Assembly: GCA_002897115.2 (NCBI GenBank)
Contig: BCIH01000009.1
Location: 927,023-991,022 of the forward strand
From: Prototheca cutis
Lineage: Eukaryota > Chlorophyta > Trebouxiophyceae > Chlorellales > Chlorellaceae
Reading direction: 5' to 3'
DNA length: 64,000 nucleotides
Shown here: one piece after another, positions 12,316 through 25,382 of the stretch
Layout of the letters: each line of letters opens with the position of its first letter
Position numbering within the stretch: position 1 is the first letter of the stretch
The notes under the pieces: generated by a model
What the model was told of the DNA's origin: nothing
Database searches by the model: none
Seen by the model: only the letters and a program-made list of their open reading frames with translations
Made by a program: the position numbers and the translations under genes

Positions 12316-14815
12316 CGGCCAAGCTCGCCGAGAAGGCTGCCAAGAAGCAAAAGGCTCTGGCACGTGCTGCGGCTGCGGCCGCGGCCGCGGCTGAGTCTGC
12401 CGCCGGCAATGGTGGTGGTAGCTCCCGCCGGGCCAAGGCCAAGGAGGCCGCCGAAGCAAAGAAGGTAGTTCTTTTTGGGTGGCTTGTTCTTTTGGGGGGA
12501 ATGGGAGGGGCTGGGCAGGTGTTGCTTGAAAGCACCGGGTCCTTGGCTTGGTTTCCATGGGTGCTTGCTTGTCCCGCTGCTGCTGCTCCAGTTCTCTCAC
12601 ACAGTCCGTCCGGGCTGCGATCCGCCTTTCTTCCCTGCAGGCCACTGAGGTTGCTGAGCTGGAGTCCTGGCGTCAGCAGGCCGCGGCCACTCCCAAGGGC
12701 GAGAAGAAGGAACTGCCCGGGGAGATGCCCAAGGGATACGACCCTCGTGCCGTCGAATCCGCCTGGTACGTTTGATTGACGATGTTTGATTTATTTTTTG
12801 GGGTGTGTGTGTGAATTTCCTCATTCACTTCCCCCAAACATAAGAGAATTGCCTGCGCTCCAATCCAATCCTCCAAACACACACATGACAAACACAAGAA
12901 GAAACCGCCAAATTCCCCCAGGTACGACTGGTGGAACCAGGAGGGGATGTTTGCGTCGGAGGGCACGAGCGACAAGCCTCCCTTTGCAATGGTCATCCCA
13001 CCTCCCAATGTCACGGGCTCGCTGCACATCGGGCACTCGCTGATGCTGAGCATTGAGGACCTGATTTGCCGGTGGCGGCGCATGCGCGGCTGGGACGTGT
13101 GCTGGGTCCCCGGGCTGGACCATGCCGGGATTGCCACGCAAACGGTGGTTGAGAAGAAGTTGATGCGTGAGCGCGGAATCACGAGGCACGAGCTCGGCCG
13201 CGAGGGTTTCCTGGACGAGGTGCATGACTGGGTGAAGGCGTACGGCCGCCGCATCCTGTACCAGACGCATCGCATGGCTGCGGGTCTGGACTGGGACCGT
13301 GAGGTGTTCACCATGGACGACAAGCTCTCCGCAGCAGTGCTGGAGGCGTTCCTGCGCCTCCACGGCAAGGGCCTGATTTACCGCGACCACCGTCTGGTCA
13401 ACTGGGACTGCCAGCTCAAGACGGCGGTGTCGGACATCGAGGTTGATTACATCGATGTCCCCGGCCGCACGGCCATTCGCGTCCCGGGGTACGCCGAGGC
13501 CGTGGAATTCGGCGCCATCACCAGCTTTGCCTACCCGCTTGAGGGCGGGGAGGGCGAGATTGTGGTCGCCACCACCCGTCCCGAGACCATGCTGGGTGAT
13601 ACGGCCGTGGCCGTGCACCCCGAGGACCCGCGGTACCAACACCTGATTGGGAAGTACGTCATTCACCCGGTGAATGGTCGCCGCATTCCCATCATCGCCG
13701 ACGCGGAGCTCGTCGACATGGCCTTTGGCACGGGCGCCGTCAAGATCACACCCGCGCATGACCCCAACGATTTCGCCACAGGCAAGAGGCATGGCCTGGA
13801 GTTTGTCAACATCCTGGACGACGATGGCCGCATCAACGCCAACGGCACGGGCGAGTTTGCAGGCCAGCCGCGGTTTGCCTGCCGGATCACAATCGTGGAA
13901 TTCCTGAAATCCAAGGGTCTGTTCCGGGGCGTGGCGGACAACCCGATGCGTCTGGGCATCTGCTCGCGGTCCAACGACGTCATCGAGCCCGTACTCAAGC
14001 CACAGTGGTGGGTCTCCTGCGGCGGAATGGCGGCCGCGGCGTGCGACGCGGTGCGCGAGGGACGCATGGAAATCATCCCCGCAGAACACAACGCCACATG
14101 GTTCCGGTGGCTGGAGAACATCCGCGACTGGTGCATCTCGCGCCAGCTGTGGTGGGGCCACCGCATTCCGGCATACTATGTCGTGCTCGATGGGGAAACC
14201 CCGGAAACTGCTGGGTCCCCAGGCGCGCCCTCGGAGCAGACCGACCGCTGGGTCGTTGCGAGGACTGAGGCGGAGGCGGCGGACGTCGCAAGAGCCCGGT
14301 TCCCTGGCCGCGAGATCACGTTGACCCAGGACGAGGACGTGCTGGACACCTGGTTTTCTTCGGGCCTGTTTCCCTTTTCGGTGTTTGGCTGGCCTGAGCA
14401 GACGCCGGACCTCCAGCGCTACTACCCAGGCGCGCTGCTGGAGACGGGGCACGACATCCTGTTCTTCTGGGTCGCACGCATGGTCATGATGGGTCTGGAG
14501 CTGATGGGAGACGTGCCCTTCCGCAAGGTCTACCTGCACAGCATCGTGCGGGATGCCCAGGGCCGCAAGATGTCCAAGACTCTGGGCAACGTCATCGACC
14601 CTGTCAACGTCATCGAGGGCATCACCCTGGAGGAGCTGCACGCGTCTCTGGAAGGAGGCAACCTCGACCCGCGCGAGGTGGCCCGCGCCAAGGAGGGGCA
14701 AAAGATGAACTTCCCTGAGGGCATCGAAGAGTGCGGCACGGATGCGCTCCGCTTTGCCCTCGTCGCGTACTCGGGACAGGTAGCATCACCTTTGTTGTTG
14801 TTGTTGTTGTTGTTG

Positions 14816-14876
<61 letters not shown>

Positions 14877-16033
14877 GAAGGGCCCTTTTTATAGAGTTTG
14901 TTTGTTACGGCGCGATGCCTGTGTGTCTGGGAACCCACGAACGAATACATGGATAAACAAGTCAACAAGCAAAACCCAAAAACAATGAACAGGGCCGTGA
15001 CGTCAATCTGGACATCAAGCGTGTGGTTGGGTACAGGCACTGGTGCAACAAGCTGTGGAACGCGATCCGGTTTGCCATGCTCAACCTGGGCGCGGATTAC
15101 GTCATCCCCGAGGGTGCGGTGTCCAACCCCGCAGCGATTCCGTTTGCATGCCGGTGGATTCTGTCGCGGCTAAACGCCACCGTCGCCGAGACCAACCGGG
15201 CCATGGAGGCCTATGAATTTGGCGCCGCCACCAGTGCGCTGTATGACTTTTGGCAGTACCAGCTGTGTGACGTGTTTGTCGAGGTCAGCAAGCCCGTGTT
15301 CAACAAGGCTGCTGCTGATGGTAATGTGAGTGCCGAGGACACCGCGGCCGCGGCTGCGACCAAGGCCGCGCTGTGGACGTGCCTGGAAGTGGGTCTGCGC
15401 CTGCTGCACCCGTTCATGCCGTTTGTGACGGAGGAGCTGTGGCAGCGCCTGCCCCGCGGCGGGGCCGCCCCACCCACTGCGTCCGTCATGCTCCAGCCCT
15501 ACCCCGAAGCCATCAGTGCCTGGGCAGATGAATCCGCCGAAGCCGACATGGCCTGGCTGCAGTCCGTCGTCCAGCGCTGCCGCTCGGTGCGATCCGACTA
15601 TGGCCTTGCGCGCGAACGGCCGCGTGTGTTTGTGTCCTGCGCCGATGACGGCAGGGCGGCGCTGATTGCCGCGCACGCCGATGTCGTCGCCACGCTGACT
15701 TCCTCGGCGTCGGTCGAGGCCCTCAACGGTGGTGCTGCAGCTGGTGCCCCAGAGGGCTGCGCGGTGGCGATTGTCGACGAAGTCGCGACGCTGCACTTGG
15801 AACTGGCGGGCATTCTGGACGCAGCCAAGGAGCTCGAGCGCCTTGGAAAGAAGGAAAGCGAGGCCGCGGGCAAGCTGGAGGCCCTGGAGCGCAGCATGGC
15901 CATGCTCAGCTACCAGGAACGCACGCCCGAGGGAATCAAGGCCGCAGACACCGAGCGCCTGACCAAGCTCGCCTCAGAGCTGGAAAGCGTGCGTGCTGCC
16001 AAGGCAGGCATGCAGGCCTTGCTGAAGCAGTAA
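12007..16033 (+). CDS. VALRS: Valyl-tRNA synthetase
   Basis: The enzyme charges tRNA-Val with valine. Exons are 12067-12144 (or from 12007), 12315-12464, 12641-12765, 12922-14779 and 14993-16033. From ATG 12067 the product is 1083 residues; an in-frame ATG at 12007 adds 20 basic, Ser/Cys/Arg-rich residues that could target an organelle. The N-terminal part is Ala/Lys-rich. The class I signature [13 protein letters not shown] is at about 144-156 and [11 protein letters not shown] at about 665. The editing domain shows [20 protein letters not shown]. The anticodon-binding domain and a C-terminal coiled coil ([20 protein letters not shown]) follow. Intron 1 needs a GC donor (AAG|GCACGT) to keep frame. 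Intron 4 contains a long GT repeat. TGTAA lies 48 nt past the stop. Confidence 0.96.
12261..12313 (+). repeat. (CA)n microsatellite in ValRS intron 1
   Basis: An uninterrupted CA repeat of about 26 units runs straight into the 3' splice site. Confidence 0.95.
14818..14875 (+). repeat. (GT)n microsatellite in ValRS intron 4
   Basis: A TTG repeat followed by about 28 GT units lies just after the donor at 14780. Confidence 0.95.
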
Positions 16034-16417
16034 TTATGATGATGATGATGATGATGAACTGCAAGGCTAGAGGTGGTTTTTGTAACGAGCAAGGTGTGGC
16101 GGACGGATGGATGGATATCGTAGCGGTAGGCAGTAGTAGGGCAGGGTCGTTGGCGGCTGGTGGTCAACCCCCCCTCAGAAACCCAAGGCAACATAAGTAG
16201 GGCAATTTCTGGATGTTTGACTTCTGATCTGAACGTTCCCAGACAACGGAGGGTTTCTTTCTTCCTCCCTTCTGACGCTGGTTCTTTTACCAAGGCGCGA
16301 ATGCCTGGTGTGAACAAGAGCAGCGAGAAGCGGCGCCAGCACAAGGGGGGTTGCTGATGCGTGGCTGTCAGGTAGAGCAACATAACCACCAGCAGTCATG
16401 CTGACATTATGTAATCA
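16034..16417. other. Intergenic region between convergent ValRS and RPC5
   Basis: This 384-nt stretch begins with a short ATG/ATGATG repeat (16036-16056). It then holds the two 3' ends and no coding ORF. Confidence 0.5.
16081..16085 (+). terminator. Probable polyadenylation signal TGTAA, ValRS
   Basis: TGTAAC starts 48 nt after the ValRS stop. TGTAA is the usual poly(A) signal in chlorophyte algae. Confidence 0.55.
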
Positions 16418-18493
16418 TTACACCTGATTGAGGAACCAGAGGGATCCCCGAGAGACGCAGAGTTCACGGACCACACGACTAAACCCTGCATCAGACCAGA
16501 GCACGCCGGCCGCCCGTGCTGCAGCAGCGACGTCGGATTTCTTCACCGCTTCCCGCTGTTCCAACATGTCGAGCACCACCGTTCGGAGGCCGTCGGTGCC
16601 CTGGTTGCCCAGAGCCTTGAGGGCCCACCCCCCCCGGACGCAGCGCAGATCCGCGCACGCCACCAGACTCGCACGGAGACCTTCGTCGCTCATCTCGGAC
16701 ACGGCCGCCACCAGCGCGGGTTCTGTGTGCCTGTTTTGGAGGAAGCCACGCATCGTTCCCAGCGTGCAGACCTGGTGCTGTGTCAGCAGGAGGCGTAGGT
16801 CTTTGCTCAGTGCTGGGAGCAAGTTTTCGGGCAACGGTTGCGCTGCTTTGCGTGCTGCTGTCGCTGGTCCAGAGCGATGAGCACCACTGCCGCCATTGGC
16901 GCCTCCCGTGGCCGCCGCAGCGCCGACAAGCACCTCTTGCGGCCCTGCCGCCGCCTCAGGGTCACGCGGCGGTACCAGGGCCGCAAGGTAATTGTCCCTG
17001 TGCATCGAGTGCATCACGGGATCCACCGCACGACTCGCCAGCTGCATGGCGAGCCCATTTGCCACCTGCATTTATTATTTTATTTTTATTTTTATTTATT
17101 TTTTTTGGGGGGGGGGGTAGTGGAATTTTTTCCCTTTGCTGTTGGGGGATGGGTACCCAGTCACACAACATATAACCGTCTCAAATGGGGTTTCTATTCT
17201 TAGTTTCCAAACCCGAAATCCTGAATGCCAGCCCACCCCAAGCCAGACCAAAGATATCCCGCCAGTGCCCAACAGAACAGTGCAGGCAGTAGGAGTGGCA
17301 TACCTCGGAGGTTTCGCCGTGATACTTGACATCGGCCCAGGGCTCGGCGGCTTCCTGCGCGGCGATGTGCGCGTACGACCGCAGCCTTGCCTCCTGCTGT
17401 GCCTCGGTCTCTCGTTTTTTAACCTGCACCACCAATGGTGTCAGTTCATCGTCGCCCTTGGCATCGCCGGCGTCGTCACCCCTGCCGCTTGCAGCACCCT
17501 TTTTCCCGCTTTCTTGCTCGACCTCTAGATGGGTCAGCGCCGGCCGCAGCTGCATCACCTGTTTTTGTTCGTAGTGTGGCATGATGGGACCAAATGAGGG
17601 GTGGGGGGGCCAACAGTGTACTCGAGTTTGCGACTCCCAACCAAGTCTCATCCCATCCTCCCCAGCTGGACAGCGGCCAACCCATACGGCACCCACCATG
17701 CAACACCAGCGCCAAACCCCAAAATGCTGCACCTCATCGATGGGCAGCAGGATCAAGCGCTCTCCCTCGACGTAGGCAGCGGCGATGCAGCCGCCGCAGT
17801 CCACGCCGGAACCCTGAAGCGTCAGAGCACGGATGGCGTGCGCCGGGTCCACATGCGGGTTGTATTCGGAGTTTCGCATGTCCAGAGGGACGTCCACCTG
17901 TGTTTGATACACAGCACATACTCGGTGGGCTGTGTACTTATCTCGTCGGCGGGGGGGGGGGGGGGGGTGGGGGGCGAACAGAAACGTGCATCAACAGGCA
18001 CGGAGTCATTCCGCGTTTGTGCACCAGCCAGCATCACAGCAACCTCCAGAAGGGCCCCGGGGGGGGGCATGTCTTGCATGCGCTGGCGTACCACCATATT
18101 CCACACTGTGATAGACAGACTGACATCCAACCGCCACACCAACAGCTACGTGCCTGGAGTTTTTTGGACTTTGGCTTGTACCGCATGGCGTCCACGCCCT
18201 GGAAGGGGTACGGCCGCGATGCGCCACGCAGAGGGTACTGCAGCAGTACCGTCTGCGCATAGTCCAAGGGAATCGATGGATCCACGCTGAATGCAGTGAC
18301 GTGTGCGAAGGGCTCTCCACCTTGCCGCACCCTCAAGGCATGCGCTCCAAGCCCACCCAGCAGAACTTTTTTCAAGCTAGCATCCCGCACCACACTCTGG
18401 CTCGAGTCGTACCTTGGTGCCAGCTCCAAGGGCTCCTGCGAACACCACCACATCTAGCTCCCGCACAACCTCCTCGGCATCACCGGGCGTCAT
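16418..18493 (-). CDS. RPC5: DNA-directed RNA polymerase III subunit RPC5
   Basis: RPC5 is a peripheral Pol III subunit that with RPC4 forms a TFIIF-like dimerization module. Five exons (18493-18413, 18252-18154, 17897-17733, 17558-17304, 17065-16418) give 415 residues. Family landmarks in order are EEVVRELDVVVF, LLQYPLRGASRPY, KPKSKKLQVDVPLDMRN, AAAYVEGERLILLPIDE, VMQLRPALTHLEVEQE, RLRSYAHIAAQEAAEPW and VKYHGETSE. The C-terminal 215 residues end in a helical region without metazoan-type extra domains, so the protein is shorter than animal RPC5. Intron 2 requires a GC donor (CTCCAG|GCACGT). The stop overlaps a TGTAA motif. Confidence 0.85.
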
Positions 18494-19049
18494 GGCCAAA
18501 CCCCTCTCCACACAACGCTCTCCGGGACTGGGCAGCCTCAGGTCATGTGACTATGCTCTTCCCGCTGTCCCAGAGCAAGGCAACAAACGACGTTAAATCA
18601 ATACGTATCAATCATGAGTATGCGGGGTGTCGTCATGTCTAGTAACGGGGCATATGCATGGCAACCTCCCGATCCTCCGAGTCACCTCCTCCCTCCGCGC
18701 CTTGACAAGCGACAAGCAACAAGCCCCGGGCCCTCCCAAGGGAAAGTGCCCTGCGGGTCGCGTCGGGTCAAGTCAATACGAGGGTACATAGATCCGGATG
18801 CCATCTTTGGATCCTACAGATACACACCATTGCGACGGGAGCGCTCAATCGGCGCGCAGGGTTTGGAGAGACTTCCGGGGGATCACTTCTCTCTTGTTGC
18901 CGGTGCTCGACCGAGCGCTGGTCTTTTTCCATTCTGCGACGGAACAGCGTGAGCCTGGTAGCGTGAATTTGGGACCCTGCAATGGCCGTGTAGAGCTGGC
19001 TGTCTGAGGGTCCCGATTTCCGGCCTGCCATCCTCGAGCACCAAAGGCG
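18494..19049. other. Divergent promoter region, RPC5 / RanBPM
   Basis: This 556-nt stretch lies between divergently transcribed genes. I found no clear element or ORF in it. Confidence 0.5.
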
Positions 19050-21193
19050 ATGTTGGGTGTCGGGAGTTCCAGCGACCCGTCCTCCTGGGACGACAGTCGC
19101 CACAGCGCGGCAAGCCGCTACCTGCTGGTTTCAGGACTGAAAGTGCGATATTCTGGTCCGGGAGGTGACGACAGGGATGCGGCAGCGGTCAGGGCAAACC
19201 GTCCAATCCGCAAACTCTGCCCCTTTTACTACTGGGAGGCCGAGATTGTGAACAAGGGCAGGGACGGCTTCATCGGCATCGGCCTCCTGACCGTGGAAGT
19301 CAAGCTGGACAGGCTCCCAGGTGCGGTGTTTTCGAAGCTGTGGTGTTGTTGGCGTGGTTGCTGGCCAGGGCCAACCAAACGATGGCTGGTGCACAAGGGG
19401 AAGGGGAACTCCAGCCGGTCCTGCCAACTCTTTCCCCCCTCATGTGTGCCCTTTGCCCCAACTCCCCTGAACCCTCCTCTACCCCCAAGCCCAACAGCTC
19501 CCTCAATCCCCTGAACCTCCCCCCCACTATGAACCACCTGCCTCCCAGGCTGGGAGCCAAACTCATTTGGGTACCATGGCGACGACGGCAACGTCTTTAA
19601 TGGGCGCGGCTACGGCACAAAATATGGGCCCACCTTCACCACCGGCGATGTCGCGGGCGTGTGGTACAACCGTGTGGATCACACCATCACCTTTACCAAG
19701 AATGGCCGGTCGCTGGGCGTTGCCTTCCGAAACGTCCCAGACCTCACTTACTACCCGAGTGTTGGGTTCCGCACACCCGACGAAGAGGTTTGCTGATTGC
19801 TGATTGCGTGTTGTCAAGTTCTTTTCGAGAATGGCTTCCCTGTCTCGTGTGTGCACGCGTGTGCTTGTGCTCTTCTTCTGGGGTCTTCTGGGCCATTCCG
19901 TCCGCTCTAGCATTGCTCGCAAACCTGCAAGGCTCCGCAAAAACAAGTGAATCCCTCCAAAACTCCCCCCAGGTTCTTGCCAATTTTGGCAGCCGGCCGT
20001 TTGTAGCCAACATTCTCGAGTTTGAACGGGATGCTCTGGACGACATGCGCCAGCGTGTGGCCGCCACGTCATTGCATGCCGAACCCAAGGTGTGTGTTAT
20101 TATTATCAAGGGATCTTTAATGTATTTATGTACTTATGGAGGTGTTTTTGGCATCGTTGTTGTGTGCCAGTGGCAACCTGGCTTTCCATTATGCATAATC
20201 GGCCCTTTTACAAACAGCAGTAAGTACGCCCCTCAACAATTTTGCCTGGCTGCAAGCAGCTGCTCAAACCATCGTCTGAAGGGGAGCACCTGGCCAGCAG
20301 CGCAGCCCAGACCGCCGTCCCGGCCGCCAGTACGGCCGCCACCACTGCTAGAATCACCGCACCCAGTACCACATCTCGGAACGAGGTGGGACTGCTGGTG
20401 TTTGACTACTGCACACATCATGGGTATTGGGATGCGGCGACAGCCGTGGCTCGGGACGTGCTGTGCGGCACGGTGTCCGTCACGGATGCGCAGCGCGCAG
20501 AGCGTGCGGGCCTGCGTCGAATCGCCGACCTCGTGCGTGCCGGGGACATTGACGGTGCCCTGGCCGGGGTCGAGACGCTGTGCCCTGGGACGCTGGCTCG
20601 CCAGCCGGCCATCCGGTTTCGGCTGCTGGCCCAGCGACTCGCCGACCTCATCGGCGCGGGGCGGGACGCCGAAGCCCTGCAGTACGGCCGCGACGTCGTC
20701 GACCCAGCAGCACAGACCCCCGAAGACCGCGCGTTGCTCGAAGAAGTCGTCGCCCTCTTTGCTTACAAAGGTGGCTTTTCGGNGGGGGGTGAGGGGGGGT
20801 GGGGGGGAGGGACAGGTGTACATGTCGAGGGTGCTGCGCTTTCCATAAACCACAAGAGACCCCAGCAACGACCAACAATGGCAATATCGCCGCTGTACGA
20901 CAGAACCTGCGAGCTCTCCTGGGGGTCGGCTGCTGAGCGTGGAGCACCGCGCGGAGCTGGCGTCGGCGCTCGTCCGCGCTTTCTTGGCGCACGCGGGCCA
21001 GAGGGAGCTGTCGGCGCTGGAGGTCTGCGCGGCGCAGGCCTGGGCCGTGCACGGCCAGCTCCAGGCCCTTAATGACCCCCTGACCACGCTGCTGCTCGAC
21101 CCCACCGACCCCGCTGCGCTGGACCGCGACGTGCTGCTCCGCCGCGCCCAGGGCGCGGCGCGCGACGCCGACATGCAGCACTGCGCGCTGTGA
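19050..21193 (+). CDS. RANBPM: RanBPM-like subunit of the CTLH/GID ubiquitin ligase complex
   Basis: RanBPM (RanBP9/Gid1) is a scaffold of the CTLH/GID E3 ligase. Five exons (19050-19320, 19549-19787, 19973-20089, 20260-20770, 20904-21193) give 475 residues. The SPRY domain (about 20-180) shows LKVRYSGPG, AAAVRANRPI, FYYWEAEIVNKGRDGFIGIG, RLPGWEPNSFGYHGDDGN and YGPTFTTGDVAG. A LisH motif (NEVGLLVFDYCTHHGYWDAA, about 252-285) is followed by CTLH (GLRRIADLVRAGDIDGAL) and the CRA helices to the end. The acceptor of exon 4 is an AAGCAG tandem, so one extra Gln (20257) may be included. One unresolved base sits in intron 4 at 20783. Confidence 0.93.
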
Positions 21194-21627
21194 TTTGCGT
21201 GTCGGCGTAGCGGTGTTGAACCGGGGTTTTTGACAAAAATGAAATGTGTGCAGTGTTCAGGCATCAAATCATGGTGGGAAATGTCAAGCTCAACGGGTAT
21301 GGCTGCCAGGACAGCATGGTCATGACGGTTGTTTGTTACCCTAAGTGCCATGACCGCTGTTAACCTGGCAGCCCAGGCATCAGCTGGCCGGCACAGCATG
21401 GGTCTGCAGGCATGTCATGTCATTCCCCAGAATGTGGCGGATGCAAGGATTCTCGCTGGCGGCATCTTGAGCAATGGGTCCGTCCAGACCACACGAGGCC
21501 AATCCAATTCAAGTGGCCGGCCCGTCCGGAAATCGAGACCTGCGCCGTGAATTCCGGGCTTTGGACAGGATCGAAAGAAAGATCCCGGAAGCAGAGGGTA
21601 CTTTCCTCCTCGTTGCATATTTATATA
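21194..21627. other. Intergenic region RanBPM to transporter
   Basis: This 434-nt stretch holds no coding ORF. An AT-rich TATTTATATA lies right before the transporter ATG at 21628. Confidence 0.5.
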
Positions 21628-23720
21628 ATGTCGCATTTGGAGGCCTTGGAGGACGCCAGGGCCACCCTGTTGGGCCCTGCAGCAGATGGTGGCGGCCCGG
21701 TCAGCACCAAGCCAGGTGGGTCCAATGCCGGTGAGCGCCCTGCTTGGCGTTCGGGGGAGATTGGCTGCACCTTGTGCGAGCACCCATTGTGCCTTTTTGA
21801 TGGATTTCTGTGGTTTGAGTTGGTCACGCCCTGTTCGTGCCCTGATGGAGTTTGTATGACTGGGGCTGCACCTCTGCTTGAGATAGTGCGCCGATCCGAG
21901 CGCAGGATTCACACATCTTTTGACAAGTATTTCCTGATGGGTGATACAGTACCCACCCCCCTTTCTACAAGCAAAGCACATGCAGAACACGCTTCCACGT
22001 CACCAGGTTCAGGCAGCGATGCCGAGGACGAGTTTGAGCTCCTTCTGTCGCGGCATGGATCGAGCCCCCATGCCGCAGACGCCTCGGGCAATGGATGGCG
22101 CGCGACGACGCTGATCCTGCTGACCGACATGTTTGGCATCGGCGCGCTGGCGGTGCCGTCCACGTTTGCACGACTGGGCTGGCTGACGGGGATCACGGTG
22201 CTCCTGATCCTGGGAGGCATGCTCGTGTTTTGCGGGTCTCTGTTCACGCGGCTGGCCTGCGCCCGGCGCGACGTCAGTGTCTACCACCGCCTGGCTTCCG
22301 CGGCCTACGGCCGGGGCGGACGGGCGCTGGTGTACGTGACCATCTACACGCTGATCGTGCTGTCCCCCGCGGTGCTGCACCTGACCAGTGCCGAAGCCAT
22401 GCGGGTCGTGTTGGGGTCGGCGAGCCCGACCTTGGCAGGTCTGGGCCCGGGGGCGCTTGTCGCGCTCGCGATGCTGCCCCTGGCCCAGGTCCGCAGCATG
22501 GAAGACGTGGGGGCGGTGTCGGTGCTGGGCACGGGCACCATGCTGGCGGCTGCTGCAGTGACCCTGGTCAGACTGCTCGTCGACCCTGCGCCCCGAGCCC
22601 GAGTCCACACCCACGCTCTGCCGCCGAGCGGTACCACGCCACGCATCGTCATCGTTGCCCTGCTCGATGCCGTGTTTGCCTATGGAGGCCAACAGGTCTG
22701 TTGGTTGGCTAGTGATAGGTCGCTTGCAGTGAAGAACTTCTCATAACAAGTGCAACCAGATACCCCCCCACCCCACACACACGCGTTCAAAAAACACCCT
22801 CCAGAACTGGTTTCGGTACGCGTCAACGATGCGGCGGCGGAGCCAGTTTGCACGTGTGACTCGTGTGGGCTCAGCCGTAATGACGACGGCGTACCTGCTC
22901 CTGGGCTGCGTGGGGTACTGGAGCCTGGGCGCATCGTACGACCTCAGCAAGTATGTGTGTGTTGTGGGTTGGCGGGTGGGTGGGTGGGATTGGGAGTTCC
23001 GTGCTGTATTTCAGATACCTTTTGGCTTTCTGGATGGACGGATTTGATGCCTTTCCATTCCCGCCAACACACCTCTCACCCAATCCCCTCAAAACCTACA
23101 GACCAATCACATCGGTGCTGCCACCCGGTGGCTGGACGGTGTTCACCAACGTCATGCTGCTCCTGCACTGCCTCGTCGCCTACCAAGTCAGCCTGTTTTT
23201 ATTTGGCTTTGTAGCATGCGGTGCATGCATGCATGCCTGGTCGTTGCCTTTGCTCGGCACTGACCACCATCCCCCCCCCCCCACCCCACCACCACACACC
23301 CCTCACCCCTCGACCCCGTTCTACACGTAGATCAACATTAATGTGCTGACACACTTGGCGCTGAGCTTCCTACCCGCACGAATGCGCGAGGGCAGCGATG
23401 CCATGGGCGCACTGTCATGGTTTGCGGTCAGTTGCATGGGCATCGGCCTGGGCTGGGGCCTGGCATCGGGCGTGCCGTACTTTTCATTAGTCATCGCGTT
23501 GGTGGCCGCCATTGGCGACGTCGCTGCGGGTTACCTCCTCCCGGCTCTCCTGTCTTTAAAGCTTTTGGACTTGAACCGTCTTGAACGTACCGTGTGCATT
23601 GCGCTCGTGCCCATTGCCGTGGCCATGTCGGCCGCAGGCATTTTTTCGGCCGTCACCGAAATCTCCAAGGAAGGAGGCGTGGGCGGTGGGTTCCTGGGGC
23701 GGCTCATGATAGCGGCGTGA
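21628..23720 (+). CDS. AAAP-family amino acid transporter (vacuolar-type)
   Basis: AAAP proteins carry amino acids across membranes with about 11 helices. Exons are 21628-21715, about 21950-22695, 22805-22950, 23102-23186 and 23331-23720. The start of exon 2 is uncertain because several acceptors between 21949 and 22016 keep the same phase. After an acidic cytosolic N-terminus (AEDEFELLLSRHG), helix 1 begins LILLTDMFGIGALAVPSTFA, the typical AAAP entry motif. It is followed by alternating hydrophobic segments, AVFAYGGQQNWFRYASTM, TTAYLLLGCVGYWSLG and INVLTHLALSFLPARM. Splice phases agree across the last three introns. Substrate cannot be told from sequence. Confidence 0.86.
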
Positions 23721-24220
23721 GGGGTGAGATGCAGTTGTTTTCTGGGGGGTCATCACCATTCTTCCTCATGGATGGGGCCCTGGCCTGATGATATCGCTGG
23801 CTGATGATTTCAGACGGGTTCTCATGGCGCCTGCCCCACGCCGAGCCATATGCGCCGCCAGCCGCTGCAATCCTCGGCATTCATCGTCCTGGGTGCCCCC
23901 GCCCCTGTTGCGATCCATGTGCATGAGCGAACTGTGTCCGAGAAATACACAACGCAAATGTAGTCCTTTTTTCATCTTGTTGCGCGATGCTTTGTTGATG
24001 AGTGCGTGGGCGAGTGACTGCAGCCGCCCGCGGCAAATCATTTTGTAACAGATCTTCCCAGATGTGCCGTTCAGGCGGACCACTGTTTCTCCCCCAAAAG
24101 GAGAGAAGAAACCCACATTATCTCTCGCTGCACCAGAATCTTTCTGCCATTACAGGACGTCATCCGTTCTGCTTCAAAGCGGGCGAACAAACACGTGTAG
24201 CGTCCTCTGCAATGTCATCA
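23721..24220. other. Intergenic region between convergent transporter and uS5m
   Basis: This 500-nt stretch holds two 3' ends and no coding ORF. A TGTAA on the minus strand (24154-24150) is 67 nt past the uS5m stop. Confidence 0.55.
24150..24154 (-). terminator. Probable polyadenylation signal TGTAA, uS5m
   Basis: TGTAA on the minus strand lies 67 nt downstream of the stop at 24221. Confidence 0.5.
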
Positions 24221-25343
24221 TCAGGTCCGTGGTCGGGTTCCCTTTGCCCAGGCCCACCTGCCGGGTGGCAGCGACAGCACCACCTTGCCCTCCTGCGACA
24301 GCATCTCCTCGTGCGTCCGGATCTGGCTAAATCCCTCGAACAAGCACTTGACTGCAGCGGTAGGGATTGAAGATGTTGCCGCTGGGGATTGGATTTGGTG
24401 TGTCCCCGGGGGTCTTAACTCAAGGGCCCATCAGCGCTGCCAGCCAGCCAGGCCCTGGCCTGTCCGACCGACTGAATGCGCAAACCGCAAAACAGACCTA
24501 AAACCCTACATGCCTGCGTTGCGGCGGTTGCGGGAGCCGTGGATCTTGACGCCGATGTCGTGTATGCCAGCCAGCTTGCAAATGGAGGCAATCATGTCGT
24601 TGGCCACAATGCCCTTGCCCGAGCACTTTGGGTAGATGACCATCTTGACTTGACCGAATTTAGCCTCAGTGCCCTCGGGAATGGTGTGTCCGTTGTACCG
24701 TGGAATAGGGAATAAGTTGCTGTGTGTATTTTTTTGGGGGGGGGATTGCTTATTTATTTGCTAATTTTTGGGGCGGTTCTGAACAGAGGCAAACTATGCC
24801 CCCCACCCACCCCCCACACACATGCCCACACCCAACAAACACACACAGACAATAGAAACTCCCCCCAAATCCCCGGAAATACACTCACTGGCACGCGCGG
24901 GTGTAGGCCTTTTTGACGGCGGCCTGGAGTTCGGTGGCCTTCCCCTGGCCCCAGCCCAGCACGCCTTCGCCGTTGCCGACGACGACCATGGCCCCAAAGC
25001 GGTAGAGGCCGCCAGCCTTGGTCCCCTTGGATGTGCGGTTGACGTCCACGACACGCATGCGGAAACCGGAGGGCGGCTCAAACCGACGCTGGATGGCAGC
25101 CCACTCGCGCCGAGCCTCTGGGTCATTCTCCAGAATACCGCCACGCAGCAGCTTGTTCAGCATCACCCTATGATTTTGTGATGAAATGTGGGGATGCTAT
25201 GCATTGAAAAGCGAAGCTATGCATGCCCCTTGGATGCCGGAATGAACAAACAGCCATGCCAGCAGCCCCCTACCCCCCGCCCTCTCAAAAAATCCCTTTC
25301 CCCACCAAAAAACCCCCTTTCCAAAAATTCCTTCCCCCAATAA

Positions 25344-25382
<39 letters not shown>

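Noticed and set aside
12821..14701. 626-codon open frame on the minus strand
   Set aside because: It is the antisense shadow of the main ValRS exon, produced by strong third-position GC bias. It has no recognisable protein features.
12261..14875. Regular CA and GT repeats considered as a CRISPR array
   Set aside because: These are simple microsatellites in introns of a eukaryotic gene, without spacers.
21412..21627. Upstream open frame joined to the transporter (from 21412)
   Set aside because: It has no ATG supporting it as coding and crosses the AT-rich stretch before ATG 21628. It looks intergenic.
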